Assembly: GCA_027943335.1 (NCBI GenBank)
Contig: BSBK01000879.1
Coordinates: 430,001-494,000 of the forward strand
DNA length: 64,000 nt
Reading direction: 5' to 3'
Origin: Chamaecyparis obtusa
Taxonomy: Eukaryota > Streptophyta > Pinopsida > Cupressales > Cupressaceae
The notes under the pieces are model-generated. The model searched no databases, was not told the DNA's origin, and saw only the letters and a program-made list of their open reading frames with translations. Shown one piece after another: positions 1 to 13,391 of this stretch. The translations under genes and the position numbers were made by a program. Every line of letters begins with the position of its first letter. Position 1 is the first letter of the stretch.

Positions 1-2162
1 ACTGTCCTCTTTAAGTCACTGAATATGTTTTATGCATCTAATTAAATTCATGGATTTGGAACTAGCAGATAAGGACAATCCATGGTTTAGAGACAACCTA
101 AAATCGTGGTAGTAAAGTACTTTTCACCAAAGGAATCTACGTTTCCAACTTAATGTTTCTAGACTTTTAAACTATTCTTTTTTTGTTCCAAACTCTTTAC
201 ACAGAAAACAATGGATCTTTTATTACGTTTCCCTCCCACTAATGATTCGTAACTGAAAGCAAATAATTTGAAATTTGGAGTTTTAACAATTCAAAAAGTA
301 TTCTGCCCAAAATGACAGAGAATTCTGTAAACCGAGAGCAAAGTTAAAACTTGCGACCCATAAAAAATAGAAATTGAATGTCAATACCTTATTTTGTCAA
401 TTATTTCCCAAATAGGATGAAATAACAGATGACAAGATTAAAAAGTGCTAGTTTCTTAAGGTGTTGAAGCTTAATAAAATATCAACTTAATGTCCTCAAT
501 CAAAGTTTAAGACATTATGCAGTGTCTAATTGGTTATGATATACAAGGAACCTAAATTAAAAGAGACAAAAAAAAACTATCCATGACCAATTCCAGCCCA
601 ATTACTTTGCAATCAAACTATAGGCGATTCCATATGGATAAGTGATGAAAATTCCTGGGTTCGCATATCTGGTATGATACACGAACAAAGAAATATTAAC
701 CTATCATTTCCTAAAGTTTAATGGTAGCTGAAGAAATGGCTGCTAAAATGAGTAACACTCAAATGAAAACACACACATTTAACTCTGAAAGTATATCCCA
801 GCAAAAAAAAGAATTTAAGCTAATAATAATCTGTTAATATAAGACATGTGCTTCTTCATGCTACTCATAAAGTATGTAGATGCAAGGAAAACATAGGATA
901 CTTATTGTATTTTCAACTAATACAAAAATGATTATTTTCATAAAACATCTACAAGTTTCAAAGATTTCAAAGAAGTTTAGGAATCTAGTATCTGCTATGA
1001 GTGTCAATTCTTGGTAAGTCCAATCTTCTGCTGATTTAATTACTCTCCCTCCTTGGTGCTCGAAGCTCACCCTCTCTCCTTCCTTGTTGTGTTTCCTTCC
1101 TAATGCCTTTCCCCCCTCCTTGCTCTCCTCTGTCTGGTGCCCCCTCTATTCTTTCTTGGTTGTGTGTGTTTCTCTTCTTAACACTTTCTTTTCTCTCTTC
1201 TCTATGTTATTTTATTTTCTCCCTCCTTTGAAAACTGACTTCTCTTTTACCACAGCGCGTGCTCTTTTCTCTAGTTGTGTGCTTCCTTTATTTCCTTCTC
1301 CGTATTTCTTCACACTTTTTTTTCCAACTCTACGCCCCACTATTCTCTTATCATTCACTACACCTCCAATCTAGCATTCAATCTAGCCTTCTCCATCTCC
1401 CCTTCTACCATGTGTTTAGCATGCCCATAAATCAGGGCAGTGACCCCAATTTAGTGACCAAGTCCTCCTCTCAAGCAGTTTCACCTTTATTAAAATCATT
1501 AATTTGACTCTGGTTTGCATAAGGAAACTAGAGATTACAATTACACTTTCCTAAAATAAATTTTCCACTTCTTTAGAACAAGATAATAAATATCAAACTC
1601 TACGAAGAGTGAGAAGAAATCAATTTCATTTGAATTCTAAAATTTCTAATAAAAACTATAGTTTTAATCCTCACAATGAATATTCACTATAATAATTTAA
1701 ACATGTTTAAGTTAATAACGTATTTTTCATATAAATAGACTCTTAATCAGACATAATATTTAATTAAAATCCAAGTTCCATTATAAGATGCTAATTTCTT
1801 AAAGAGATTTCATAAAATAAATAGCCACACAAATTTGATTAAAAATTTTAAGCAATACAATCCTCAGACTTATTTCAAAAAAATTAAAACATTTGAGTGG
1901 TGTGTGTTTTAAACATATAATTCGAAACTCATCCTTACCGAGGAGCTAGGCTCCCCTACCTCGACCACACCCCCGTCTTTAGTCCTGTCAACAAATTGTA
2001 CACTCAAATTTTCCATTAGTAGGTTAGTTCCCAAAAACAATAACCAATTTACTTGCAAAATATTTATCATGAGAATTTTAATCATATCAAATAAAATGAT
2101 ATTTTATAACATATAACCCAATCTTAACATGATAATCATTAATCACTTTAATTTATCATCCT
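1..2162 (-). repeat. 3' LTR of chromovirus copy 1, outer part
   Basis: This stretch repeats, with scattered substitutions, at 46357-48524. It is the 3' LTR of a minus-strand Ty3/gypsy element whose coding region lies at 39711-45208. The LTR is interrupted after base 2162 by a 37-kb insertion and resumes at 39431. Its far edge lies left of the window, so the total length is unknown. It contains a C/T-rich tract (about 1070-1400) that gives spurious open frames. No host gene is visible in it. Confidence 0.85.
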
Positions 2163-2189
2163 GGGTGACCCCACAATAGTGGGTTACAC
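2163..2189 (+). repeat. Left terminal inverted repeat of the TCCT element
   Basis: 27 bases beginning GGGTGACCCC and ending GGGTTACAC. They match the reverse complement of 39404-39430 except at one base (C versus A at position 7). Confidence 0.85.
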
Positions 2190-2567
2190 ATTTTTAGACA
2201 TGCTGATTTTTGCTGAAATAACACATTTTTAATAAAAATATGATGATTTAAGCCTTGAGAGGTTCCACTTGAAGGAATTAATTAAACATGGTTATCTCAA
2301 AGCCTCTTAGACAAAAAAAACATTGATATGACATTTATACTGCTCATTCATACCTACAATGGATTCTCCTTCACACCTATTAAAATGTTGACAAAAAATC
2401 ACTTTGACTTTATCTTTTGGAAGATCAAATAAGTCGATTTGACAAACCTATCTATGTAGTAAGGTACTATTGAGAAATTTTTTTCAAATGATTATAATGT
2501 TAATATATATTAAGTTTATTATGACTTTGTATTTTTAGTTTTACTAAACATAGATATTTCACTATAT
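2190..2567. other. Left arm of the TCCT element, no gene
   Basis: AT-rich sequence between the left TIR and the copia insertion. No open frame or recognisable motif is visible. Confidence 0.7.
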
Positions 2568-3721
2568 TGTTAGGAATGAATGCTTGGCAGTCATTCTGTA
2601 GCAGTTATTGTTACATTCCTAACTATGATTGTCATTGATGTCAACACAGTGATCTTCTAGAGACTCGCAGAGAAGCAGATAGTGTTTGTATTAGCGCACG
2701 TGGGATATTGCAGTTGGAGCTATGCGATGTTGAGGATATACTCTTTGATATGTTATATGTTAATGGTTAAGAGCATAGATAGTAATTCATTTATTCATGG
2801 AAGTTATGAGCATTTTTGTGGAAGCAATATTTAGGCAATGTTCCTAAGTAGCGGTTTGTGGAAATTATCTCCTGATCGGGATGGAATCTAGTTTTGCATA
2901 GTTAAATGGAACTTAGAGACACATTGATAGTGATGTGAATGATAGAACAAACTTCGAGGTCACACGAGTGGAAAATTATTGTATTTGGAAGCCGACAATT
3001 TTGTGTAATTTTGATGTAGCATGTGGAAACTTTTATTTTGTAATTGTGTGCCAACTCATTTGTAATTATTTGAGTGTGTATAAAGGAAGGAATGATTTTC
3101 CTTTTTTTAATATGGTTGAATGTGAATGTATGCATGAAGTGAAGAAAAGAGCTAATACAATTGTGAAAGTGAAATTGTGAAGGAAGACATGTGAAGTACA
3201 TAGATCTGAAATTGAGATCTGGTGTAGCAGTGAGTGTGGTTTGGCACAGTGAGAAAGGAGGTAACATATATTCTATTATTCTATTGAATAATCTTGAGAT
3301 CAGTTGGACAGTGTGCTCAGTGATCTTGCCATTGAAGTTGTTTGGGCAGTGGGTCCTTCTCTCTTCCATAACTCTTAATAGGGTTAGAATCTTTTAATAG
3401 GGATTCAAAATCTCCTAACCGAGATTCATATGTACTGAATGTATTTCATAAGATTCCTAACAGAGTCCACCCTTTCACAAGGAATATTCATATTAGTGCA
3501 TCTTTTGTGGGCATCATTCCCATAGGGGTTTACTCTTTGATCAAGAGGTTCCCTAGTCAACATATCTTGTGTTATTGTGTATGAATATCTTTCTATGGTT
3601 GGTAATTATATTGCTTACATGGTTAAATGTTGTTGAAGTTGATAAAATTTATAATTATCTGATAACTGATTCACCCCCCTCCCCCCCTCTTAGTTATCTT
3701 GGTGGACTTTACTTTCTAACA
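2568..3721 (+). repeat. 5' LTR of plus-strand copia
   Basis: Starts TGTTAGGAATG and ends CTTTCTAACA. It pairs with 37297-38462; by eye roughly nine bases in ten match over the first 200. A pyrimidine tract CACCCCCCTCCCCCCCTC near 3672 lies close to the 3' end. Open frames inside (for example 2902-3369 minus) are artefacts of the LTR. Confidence 0.9.
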
Positions 3722-3723
3722 AT

Positions 3724-3735
3724 TGGTATTAGAGC
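3724..3735 (+). promoter_or_regulatory. Primer-binding site (initiator-Met tRNA type)
   Basis: TGGTATTAGAGC starts two bases after the LTR end. It differs by one base from the usual plant copia primer site TGGTATCAGAGC, which is present intact at 55503. This is where minus-strand DNA synthesis would be primed. Confidence 0.8.
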
Positions 3736-3777
3736 AGCAGGTCCTTGAAAGAGAAGTTTAACAGCTTAAGGAGATCC

Positions 3778-3876
3778 ATGGTGAATTTCAGGAAAGAAAG
3801 CCCTAAGTTTGATGGAGTAAATTTTGACAGTTGGAAAGAGAAAATGAAGACACATCTACTGTGTTTAGGACCAGGT
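3778..3876 (+). pseudogene. Copia gag, N-terminal piece
   Basis: An ATG at 3778 opens a 33-codon frame (MVNFRKESPKFDG..., then a WKEKMKTHL segment) typical of the start of copia gag (the F-x-G-x-N-F-x-x-W-K pattern). It is cut at codon GGT by the CACTA transposon. The same frame resumes at 20919 with YWLITKND, so removing one GGT and the CACTA restores continuity. The protein would form the virus-like particle of the retrotransposon. Confidence 0.8.
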
Positions 3877-4370
3877 CACTACTACATTTGGGGCCAAATT
3901 TCAATGGAAGTTTTCGACGGGTAACTTTTTCTTACGAATTTGGTTTTTTTTTTTTTTTTATAGGCCCCGATAATGTCGGTATTCCGATGGGTGTTTAATT
4001 GACCATCGAAACTCGGACAGATTTGGGGTATACATTTAAAAAAAAAGTGAAACAGTCTCATCATTTTTATTTCGATTGGATAGAGGGAGTGGGAGAAAAG
4101 GAGCGAAAGATGAGCTCGGGAGAAGGTATGTGATTTCTTCATCTTTCGAGCCTCTGGCATCATATTCGAATACATTTCATTTTATTTGATCATGAATGCT
4201 CTCTAAAATGACCGCATTCTATTGGTGTTGTGCCGTAGCCAGTGCTTTATCTCTATTATTTGATGTTATTGGTGCTTGTGCTCAAGGATATCGATTCACT
4301 GTATTCAAATGTTTGGATTCACGTTTGTTGATATTACTGGCATATATGTTTAATGACACCATTGTAAATT
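3877..4370. repeat. CACTA left terminal and subterminal region
   Basis: Holds the left TIR and short motifs such as TCGACGGGTAA, GTCGGTATTCCGATGGG and CTCGGACAG, likely transposase-binding repeats. Bases about 4047-4310 occur inverted at about 17630-17885 and more weakly at 18655-18800. Confidence 0.7.
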
Positions 4371-4375
4371 TTTTT

Positions 4376-5480
4376 CACTGAAATGACTGCATTCTACTCA
4401 TTTCATGCCCTAGCCCATGCTTTAACTCCATTATTTGATGTTATTGGTGCTTGTGCTCAAGGATATCCATTTTTTTGAAATGTTGACTGTGGTTATCAAA
4501 TGGACAGCCCGTGAGCTTCTAGCTAGGCGCCATTTGTATTGATAGCTTAGGGCATCAAATGTATTGTATCATTGATAGTTGATTCTTTGTTAAAAGGAAA
4601 TAGGAAAAAGAATGATTTTTATTTAGTTTCTCTATTTTGATCCCTAAGTGGCTTACAACCCTAGAGAATTATATGCAGATTTATGGATGCAGTTGCAAGA
4701 TACATAGCAGCTGATAATTCACAATAAATCTATGCATCCAATTTGAATAGCAATTAATACAAAGAACTAGGGTCCTCCAATGGCCCAATCATATGAACCT
4801 TGATTGTCCTCTCAACCAGTGACCCTTCAAAACCAGGTTATCATGCAATCAGTGAGTGATCATTCATTCTCCTGGTGAGCTTCTAGGTAGGTGCCATTTG
4901 TATATTTGATAGCTTAGGGCATCAAATGTATATTGTATCATTGATAGTTGAGACTTTTTAAAAAGGAAATAGGACAAAGAAAGATTTTGATTTAGTCTCT
5001 GTATTTTGATCCCTAAGTGGCTTACAACCCTAGAGAAGTATAAGGAAATTTACGGATGAAGTTGCAGGATACATAGCAGTCGATAATTTATAAGAAATCC
5101 ATGCATCCAATTTGAATAGCAATTACTACAAAGAAATAGGGTCCTCCAACGGTGCAATCATCTGAACCTTGACTATCCCCTCAACCAGTGACCCTTCAAA
5201 ACTGGGTTATCATGCAATCAGTGAGTGATCCTTCATTCTCCTAGTCTGTCCTGCATCCAAACATATTGGAAATACACAATATAATGATAAAAAGTCTTTC
5301 ACTATCCCCCTTCCCTCAAGGAACACTATCAACCATCCCTTCCACATAGCATTTCACTGTTTTATGAGTGGATTATGTAGGAACAGTTAACATTAAACAA
5401 GGAACAAACTCCTCAACACATCTTGGAAACCATTGAATTCAATAATAAATGAAACCTAACACCAACACTATTCCTTTCCT
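4376..5480. repeat. CACTA internal direct repeat, left copy
   Basis: About 1.1 kb closely matching 15828-16925 in the same orientation. It itself holds two related sub-blocks (both with GTGAGCTTCTAG followed by GCCATTTGTAT). No gene is visible. Confidence 0.75.
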
Positions 5481-6506
5481 AGTTGCAGGATACATAGCAG
5501 TCGATAATTCACAAGAAATCCATGCATCAAATTTTTATAAGGATATACTACTAATCAATAGGAATTTTCTTGAGATGACCAATGATTATGCATTTTGATG
5601 GCAGTGTGCTAGTTCAAAAGGATAATATAAATCTGAAACAATTTTTTTCTGATTTTCTCAAACTATAAATGTGGTTAAAGGGAAAATATTATGTGGAAAA
5701 CCCACAAACCAAGCTAGCAAATAATTGTACATCAAATTATTCCTATATTCATTCAATTATTGCTATGCTTCAGCTAGGTCTGACCTTTGAGCTTCATCTA
5801 GAGGAATGTGTAGCTGTAAGATAGAGTTATTTCTTGGGCCTTACAATAGGGTGGAATATGATCAAGATTTGTTTAGGCTGTATCTTTGTTAGTCCCATTG
5901 TTAGGTTCTTATAGTTCATAGTTTGAATCTATTATGGTTGTGTAAGGGATTTGTAGATGCTTTTTCTAACATAATTATTGGACACCATGATTGGAACAAC
6001 TGGTTGTTGGCTATTGTACACATGAATCATATATGTCAATGGTTCTTTGTGTTCAAGAATTCGTTGATCAATCTTTGAGATTTATTGTCCCAGCTTTAAA
6101 AGAGTGATAAAAGATATAGTGAGTGCTATCTTTTCCAAGTGTTTTGTGGGTGCCATTATCTTCTAGGAGTAATTGCTGGAACCAAATTATGTTATTTGCC
6201 TCTAGTAAATATTGCAGACACAACCATCTTCTTGGTGAAGGGTTTCTTCCATCCCCATGAGGCACTATTGCATGGTTTCCATTCCCTTGTAGTTTACTGA
6301 ACCTAATTTAATACAAGTGTGCACTATTTTGGGTTCCATAATTTATGGCCCCTACACTATGGTTGTTAGCTTAATTAAGATAGGCCTACCTTTGCATATA
6401 ATAAGAGGCCAACATGAAACAAACATCCAGAGGTTAGGGGGTTGTTCCCTATCCATAATTTATTATTTAAGTGCTAAGTGATGATGGGTATATCGTGTAA
6501 TTCATA
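5481..6506. repeat. CACTA internal inverted repeat, outer part of left arm
   Basis: Matches the reverse complement of about 14566-15600. A 65-codon open frame (minus strand 6068-6265) is kept in both arms (plus strand 14803-15000) with few changes. I do not recognise it and there is no other sign that it is translated. The arm is interrupted at 6507 by an LTR-like insertion and continues at 8260. Confidence 0.75.
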
Positions 6507-6995
6507 TGTAATGTCCCCTTTCGAGACCTTACTTAATTTATCCTAAATTTATCAATTAGGTTTTGGATTGTTATGTCCATGATAGGATGTCATTTTATCT
6601 CATTAGATTTAGTTATCTTTAACACTCATATCCAACCTTATTACTATTTTAACTCCATGAAGGGAAGCGTAAACATTAGCCAAGGTGCCTAGAGACCAAC
6701 TGCAATGGGCTCCCTCAAAGTTTACAGGTCCAAGCCCAAACTATTGGGACGCTGACCCCCACCTTATTTTGGGACAGATAGCCATTGCTTGGATTTAGAC
6801 AAGCCCCTCCTTGGTAACACTTTAGTCTTCCTTCTTAGCTAAATAGTAATAGGTTCTATATATCTGTTCTTATTCTATTTTAATTAATATATATATTATC
6901 AATGTAGATGTTTACTCATTTATGAGCGCTATATATATAAATATATATAAATAATCTTGATTATCAATAACAATATATATTGATTGTCATTATGA

Positions 6996-6996
<1 letters not shown>

Positions 6997-7080
<84 letters not shown>
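6997..7080. repeat. (TA)n microsatellite
   Basis: Uninterrupted AT dinucleotide run of about 84 bases inside the solo-LTR-like insertion. Confidence 0.95.
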
Positions 7081-7082
<2 letters not shown>

Positions 7083-7284
7083 ATCATTGGAATATATAGT
7101 ATAGATTATTTAGATATATAATGCAGATGTATATTTCATATATATAATTTCTATATCAGATACCACTGACAAGGGATTATATATTTATAATCACTCAGAT
7201 CTGTGCTTTGCCTTATACACTAATAAGTGATGTATATGTTTATATATATATAATTATGTATACTACTGGACTGATATCGATTCT

Positions 7285-7475
<191 letters not shown>

Positions 7476-8259
7476 ATAAATAATGTCTGATATTCATTCA
7501 CTTATATCTCCCCCATTAGTTGTGAGATTGTATAATATATATACATAAAGTCAAATCCTATGTGTTTTGGTTGTCTGACTTGTTGCCAGATGCTGAATAC
7601 AGATTTATTAATCTATCAGTATTTTCCTCTATAATGTTCTCTTCCCTACTTAGGGTAACAAATATATTTTATATTCTCTCTTCTTCGATGCCTGAATTAA
7701 TGATGGAGAGTGCTTTCTTATATCTTATGCTTAGGATGAGTAGTCATGTAAAAGACATGACTCATGTCTCTTCGTAAATCATATATCATTCCTTTATAAC
7801 TACTAATCACTATTATTAGTCTAAATTTTGCACCACTTTATGAAATCGTATTTGTCAGTGCACTTATGTGGCACCTTTTCTGCCAACTTGTCCTTGCTGA
7901 CTTTGTTTGACTTCAACAATATCACTGTTCTTTATCTTTCCATCCCACTCTAATATTAATTTAGAATAATTATTAATTTTGTTTAATTAATAATTATCTA
8001 TGCATTATTAATATATTGCTGATATATGACTGATTAATATTTATTTTAATTATTAATTTTGATAATTATTCATTATATATTCATTCATTGATAATTATTT
8101 ATTTCAATGTTCAATATATATATTATTATACAATTATCTATTTGTTAATAACATTGATTAATGTGATAAATATATTTATTTAATATACTTTTGATTATTT
8201 TTTAATTTATTATTATTAATTTATTTATCAAATTCTTAATATAGATGGGGGATATCACA

Positions 8260-9480
8260 TCATACCTAGTGTGTCTCTTTCTTTCTCTCCACATTTCACA
8301 TTAGGAGTATATGTTATCAAATACTAATGAAATCAACTATAGGTCAAATCTAATCAAAATTGCAATATAAAGATTAAAATAGATCTTGAAGAAATACGGG
8401 AACCATTTTTGACAGATATTGTACAAACGAAGACAATACTCCAAAGAGGAAATGCTTCAATGTGGAACAATTGAAGGACAATATTTTACTTTTATATGCA
8501 CATCTGCAATGTTTTTGATATATTTCTGAGATAACAAAACCATAGAAAGAATAGCATATAGAAGAAAGTAAAGAATAATGATCATACTTTGAGATATTGT
8601 GGAAAATTAAAGGAAAGAATGCTTGGTGGGGTTATCATGCTATCACTGAGTGATCCTTGATTCCCCTCTTCCAGTGACCCTTCAAAACCGGGTTATCATG
8701 CAATCAGTGAGTGATCCTTCATTCTCCCGGTCTGCCCTGCATCCAAACATATTGGAAATACACAATACAATGATAACAAGTCTTTCAAAATCCCCCTTCC
8801 CTCGAGGAACACTATCAACCAGCCCTTCCACATAGAATTTCACTGTTGTATGAGTGGATTGTGTAGGAATAGTTAACATTAAACAAGGAGCAAACTCCTC
8901 AACACATCTTGGAAACCATTGAATTCAATAATAAATGAAACCTAACACCAACACTATTCCTTCCATTCACTTCTACCAAGAATAAAGCATTTAATCCATT
9001 CAAAATTACATATAATCATTAGACAGTTACATTTCCTGACTATGTAGAGGAACAGTCACGACCAAAATGATCAAAACTACTTTCACCCTTGCACAAGCTA
9101 TTCCAAACTTCAAGTAAAATGAGAAATATGCTATATCAAATCATTCATATTCATAGTAACTATTTGAAGGATCATTTTGTTAATGAACCCTCTGACTGTA
9201 CGCCTGCGACAGAGAAAGGAAACCTCAAAATAGAGAAAGGAAACTTAGTAAAACTAGTCTATGCCGATGTTTGTGAGGGAATCTTAGTCACGACATCAAG
9301 TATCATCTCATCATGGTCTATTCACCATGTTTCAACACCCCATTCACTCTGATCTATTCAACTTACACCATTCTTCTTCTCCAAGACTCAAAGGCTTGAA
9401 ACAATATATGTGGTAAAAATTCATGAAATACTAAAGAAGACCTGCTATTTGTTAGACATATCTTCATTGTCCCCCACAAA
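8260..9480. repeat. CACTA internal repeat, inner part of left arm
   Basis: Bases about 8260-8920 match the reverse complement of 13915-14560. About 8958-9290 recurs in direct orientation at about 16925-17265. A short piece near 9430-9480 (CTAAAGAAGACCTGCTATTT) recurs inverted near 13735-13760. The arm lies just upstream of the SET-domain gene. No gene is visible in the arm. Confidence 0.7.
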
Positions 9481-9783
9481 AAACTAAGTAATAACTACTC
9501 TACCCTTAATTTGTTTAACAATGCACCATATTAGATAAAGTAGGTTCTATCACACATGGCATGAATTCTCTTCAAACTCACAATATGTATCATGAGTTTT
9601 ATAGCTAACATTAGATAATTGAATTACATATGTAGGTACCCAGACTCCTTTCACGAGCATCCCACATAGTCTCATGGATTGACAGGTATAAGTCAATACA
9701 CCCTATAGAGATTAATGTATTTCACATTTTGCAAAATATCTCGCATTACTTGCTATCTCTCTCATTTGATGGAGTGTAGGTAG

Positions 9784-12700
9784 TAGCAAATAGGTATTTG
9801 TCAGATGTGTCTTCCTCGAGCGAAGAAAGTGAGTCATTTAGTATGTTTGAATTAGGAAGATCAACTAGAGGTCAAAAGACTAGAAGGAAATTCAATAGAT
9901 GCATGAAATTTTTCCTTACTCAAGGGGGGTCATGTTCTTATGATGATGAGAGCAAAGGCGACATCAAGGTGCCCTCTAGGTACCAAAATCTATAGAAACA
10001 ATGGGTCCCCAAGGAACTTCCTCTAATAAACACTGATTTTAGTGTTAAAGGCAAGATATATCGTATTGCACCATCATCAATACATGGTTTGGGCTTATTT
10101 TCCATGGATGGCATAAAGGTCTCTTAAACAAAGTTGTTGAATTGATGGAGTATGTTGGACCTTGTTATGATTACAAAAGTTGGATGTGAATTGTTCAATA
10201 TAAAAAAAGTATGCGTAGGTATGCACTCTCGGCAAATTATATTCAACAAAAAGACAATGAGAAAAGTAAAAGAGTGGCTATATACATTGACGGAAGGCCA
10301 AAAGCATCTGGGAATATTGTAGGTTTTATAAATAGCACGCGATCTCTATCAACTATTAAGCAACCCAATTGCATATTTGAGGCACGTGAGGGAAATCATG
10401 TATTTGTATGTGCGATAAAATCAATAAGTGCAGGGGAAGAGTTGCTTATTGATTACAATTTGAATCGCATAGATACAAATGATGTCACTATCATTAAGGT
10501 GCAGGTACATACTATGTACCATTAAATAATTGAGTTTTTTTGCCAACCACATTTAGATAGTCTCCTCACCATCCACCTCATCTCCATCATCATCTTCTAA
10601 TGAAATTTATTAATGTAGTCCTTTCTAATTATTGGTTAACTTTAAATAATAACATAGGACCACAATATGGAGCAACCACATAGTGGGGACAATGATGTTT
10701 GTGCATGCACTTCTTCCCAGAAAGTAAACCTCTTTGTTATTGAACTACAAATTAGATAGAAGCAAAATGTTAAATAAAGTTTTTTATTATATTCTATTCA
10801 TCAATGTTTCAGATTAATTCTAATAGTGTTAGTAATATTGTTGTCACAGACAGGTGGTCAGCAGAGAAAGGGAAAGGAACCCGCAGTCCCTGAAGAGGAG
10901 TCCTTTGACAAGGACCTAGTTGTTGATTTTGGTGCTTGTGATGAGCCGGCCTCTACAATTAAAAAATGCCTCCACAAAATTGGAAATAGATTGGCTGAAT
11001 TGGCATCTATATTCCCTCCGACTCTTGAGTCACAAAAGAGGGCAACTAAACTGATGCATCTATCTCAAAATTACCAAGTAAGTATTAATGTAATTTTTAA
11101 TTATAACAAAAGTTCAATAATAGTTTTTATGTTATAGTACTCTTTTATGTCATTAAAAAATAAGCAGATGTGTTTCTTTTATAGCTTTTTTTGCGTAATT
11201 TTGATCCTTGCGGCCATGATGAGGGTACTACAGCTGGTTCAGGTAGATCGCATGTTGGACTATTTTTTTTTACTCTCTAACAATATTGTCCATGCTAGTC
11301 ACTGGTTTTATTATGCTCTAACAATCTTATTCTTCAGCACATGTCAATGATCATTTACTATTGCTGCCTCATATGATGGTAGGCTCAGATGTATCGTGTC
11401 CTGCAATGTCGGCAACACAGAGCATGACCACAAATTCCATGGCACCACCTACTCATACAGGTATTCTATTTTCTCTATCATTATATATATGTTTATTTCC
11501 CTTGAAGTGTTCTTTCTTAGGGCCATTTTGTAATGGATTCAATTTATGCAATAGGGGATGCAACACTTGATGGTGATTTTCTTGGATGTACTAGTATTGC
11601 TAGTACGGGAACAGTGAAGGATTGCATATTGCTTGTGTCCAAGGAAGGACTTCCCTTGAAAATAGCAAAACTTCCAGGTACTTTAAAGATTGGACATTTC
11701 TTTTACTATACAATCGTATGTTAATTACACCTTGCATTCAATATGAGAAGCTTACATCTATTGTGTTCTTATTTTATACTATTATATTCTTCGACTAATG
11801 ATCCCATGATTATTTTGCAGGGAATGATGTTTTTTATAGTAAACTTAATGATGAGTGTTTGCGGATATTCAGGCCCACCATCTGTACAGGGTGAAACATC
11901 ATATCCGAACTAAAACCCCAATCCACTATTTTGATTTCATATCATTGCTAGGATAGTTATCATTACATCCATTTTTGAATCTAACACTATTTTCTTTCTT
12001 AAAAGGTGGAAAACCCAAAATCAAAAGTTAAAGGATGATCTCATAGAGAGTATGACAAACTTGTTTGGACCTCGTGCATTTGAGAAGGGTAAGCTCCTTC
12101 AAAGAGCTGGGATATGTTTGAGGTATATTAGGGACCGGTACAAGTGTACATTAACCAAAAACCCACATTACCAGCGCCCCCCTTGCATTCCTAATTTAGA
12201 GTGGAAATCTATTATTCTGGATGCGAATGAGAAAACTAAAGTAAAAAAAGGAAATACACCACCAGAGAACAGAAGAAGGTATGTGATACTGTTAAGAATG
12301 TAATTGTGTACTAAATACTCTTCATATTTATTTGAACTAACATATTTCAATCTCTTCATAGATTTCCTGACACATCAAAGGCAACAAAGGCAAGATTGCA
12401 AAAGCACGGGCAACACAAGCTAGGCTCTGGTGGTTATTCGAAACTTGCTGCATGAGTTGTAAGTGTTGGAAAAATATAATCTTTACATGGCTTTTAACAC
12501 TGAAAATAATTCTTTGATCTTTAAATATTTATTTATAATTTGAAATCTTTTTTTGTTTTGATGAAACAATAAAATAAAATTTGACGATACCAAGCAAAAA
12601 TGTAGGGCATGAAGTTCAATATAAGTCTCACAGAAGAGGACAAGAAAATTGGCTTCCAACAAGGCTATAAAGCCATGGCAGAAAGAATAAGAAGTGCACA

Positions 12701-13391
12701 AGGTTCTACTGATGGATCTGTCGGGGTAAGTAAGCTAAATAGATGATATTTCAAATTTAATTATTTACCAATTAGTTTATTTGATGTTAAGTTCCAACAT
12801 AAAGTGAGTAAATTTGTTTTAAGTAAGAACACAATGATAACATGAATGCGTATGAAATTGAAATGCAGCCTACCAATTCTTGCCATACACAACCTGTGGG
12901 TGTTGATGACAATGAGGATGTGCATCACAGTAATACAAGTAAACATCTTAAGTTGATTGGTGTAGTAATACAAATTTAATTGCAATTGGTGTTTGGATTA
13001 ATGTAACAATTTGTATTGCAGCTGTAGAGAGTGTAGAGGCTGTTGTTAATGAGCATGTTGAGGTTGAGGCCGAGGCCAGACAAGCTAACCTCGATGTTGA
13101 TGATGTGACTAGATCAGGTAAAGAGCTATACGATTATGGCTTGTAAAGTACTGAAATACTTTAAAATGTTTAAAATGTTTTTAATTATAATAAAATGTTT
13201 TTAATTTAACCCTTTTATATGTTATTGTAGATGACCCCCCTTTGCATCAACAAAGAACTAGGCATGCATTGAGATCTAATGAGAGGGTAGATGATCATGA
13301 TGATGATATTGATGCTCATCTTAACAATTACATCTTAAAAACTAGAAATCAAAAGAAAAAAAAAGAAATGATTGTCATCTATGCACTTTAA
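9784..13391 (+). pseudogene. CACTA-borne gene: SET domain joined to Transposase_24-like region, about 13 exons, decayed
   Basis: Predicted exons, all GT-AG and in matching phase: about 9784-10498, 10658-10723, 10850-11077, 11185-11242, 11338-11460, 11555-11677, 11821 to about 11893, 12006-12278, 12362-12458, 12606-12725, 12869-12938, 13022-13117 and 13231-13391 (TAA). Exon 1 has a Ser/Glu-rich start and a SET domain. Exons 8-9 have W-K, ...FGPRAFEKGKLL, PNLEWKS, PPENRRR and HKLGSGGYSKLA, resembling the plant Ptta/En/Spm transposase family (Transposase_24). The last exons are acidic and His/Asp-rich. Breaks: TAG 9993-9995, a frameshift with TAA near 10127, TGA 10187-10189 and TGA 12453-12455. 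SET domains methylate lysine, usually on histones. Its role in a transposon is unknown. The true 5' end was not found, so earlier exons may exist. Alternative: a captured host gene. Confidence 0.68.
10040..10498 (+). other. SET domain coding segment within the CACTA gene
   Basis: The landmarks of a SET domain occur in order. SSIHGLGLFSMDGI is the SAM-binding G-x-G region. ELMEYVG follows after the frameshift. GNIVGFINST...QPNCIFE stands in place of the usual R-F-I-N-H-S-C-x-P-N. FVCAIKSISAGEELLIDYNLN is the GEE-L-x-x-DY motif. The canonical N-H-S-C is replaced by N-S-T-R, so activity is doubtful even before the stop codons. Spacing agrees with a full-length domain of roughly 140 residues. Confidence 0.75.

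Noticed and set aside
1084..1507. Two open frames in a C/T-rich stretch (copies at 47516-47861)
   Set aside because: They lie in the chromovirus LTR. The frames differ between copies and the composition alone explains them.
2902..3369. A 155-codon minus-strand frame (copy at 37787-38113)
   Set aside because: It lies antisense within the copia LTR and is not maintained at full length in the partner LTR.
6068..6265. A 65-codon frame conserved in both arms of the CACTA inverted repeat
   Set aside because: Conservation is expected from recent arm duplication. No domain, splice or promoter evidence supports a gene.
9784..13391. Treating the SET-domain gene as an intact host gene
   Set aside because: It lies between CACTA-specific inverted repeats inside defined CACTA ends and carries three stops and a frameshift.
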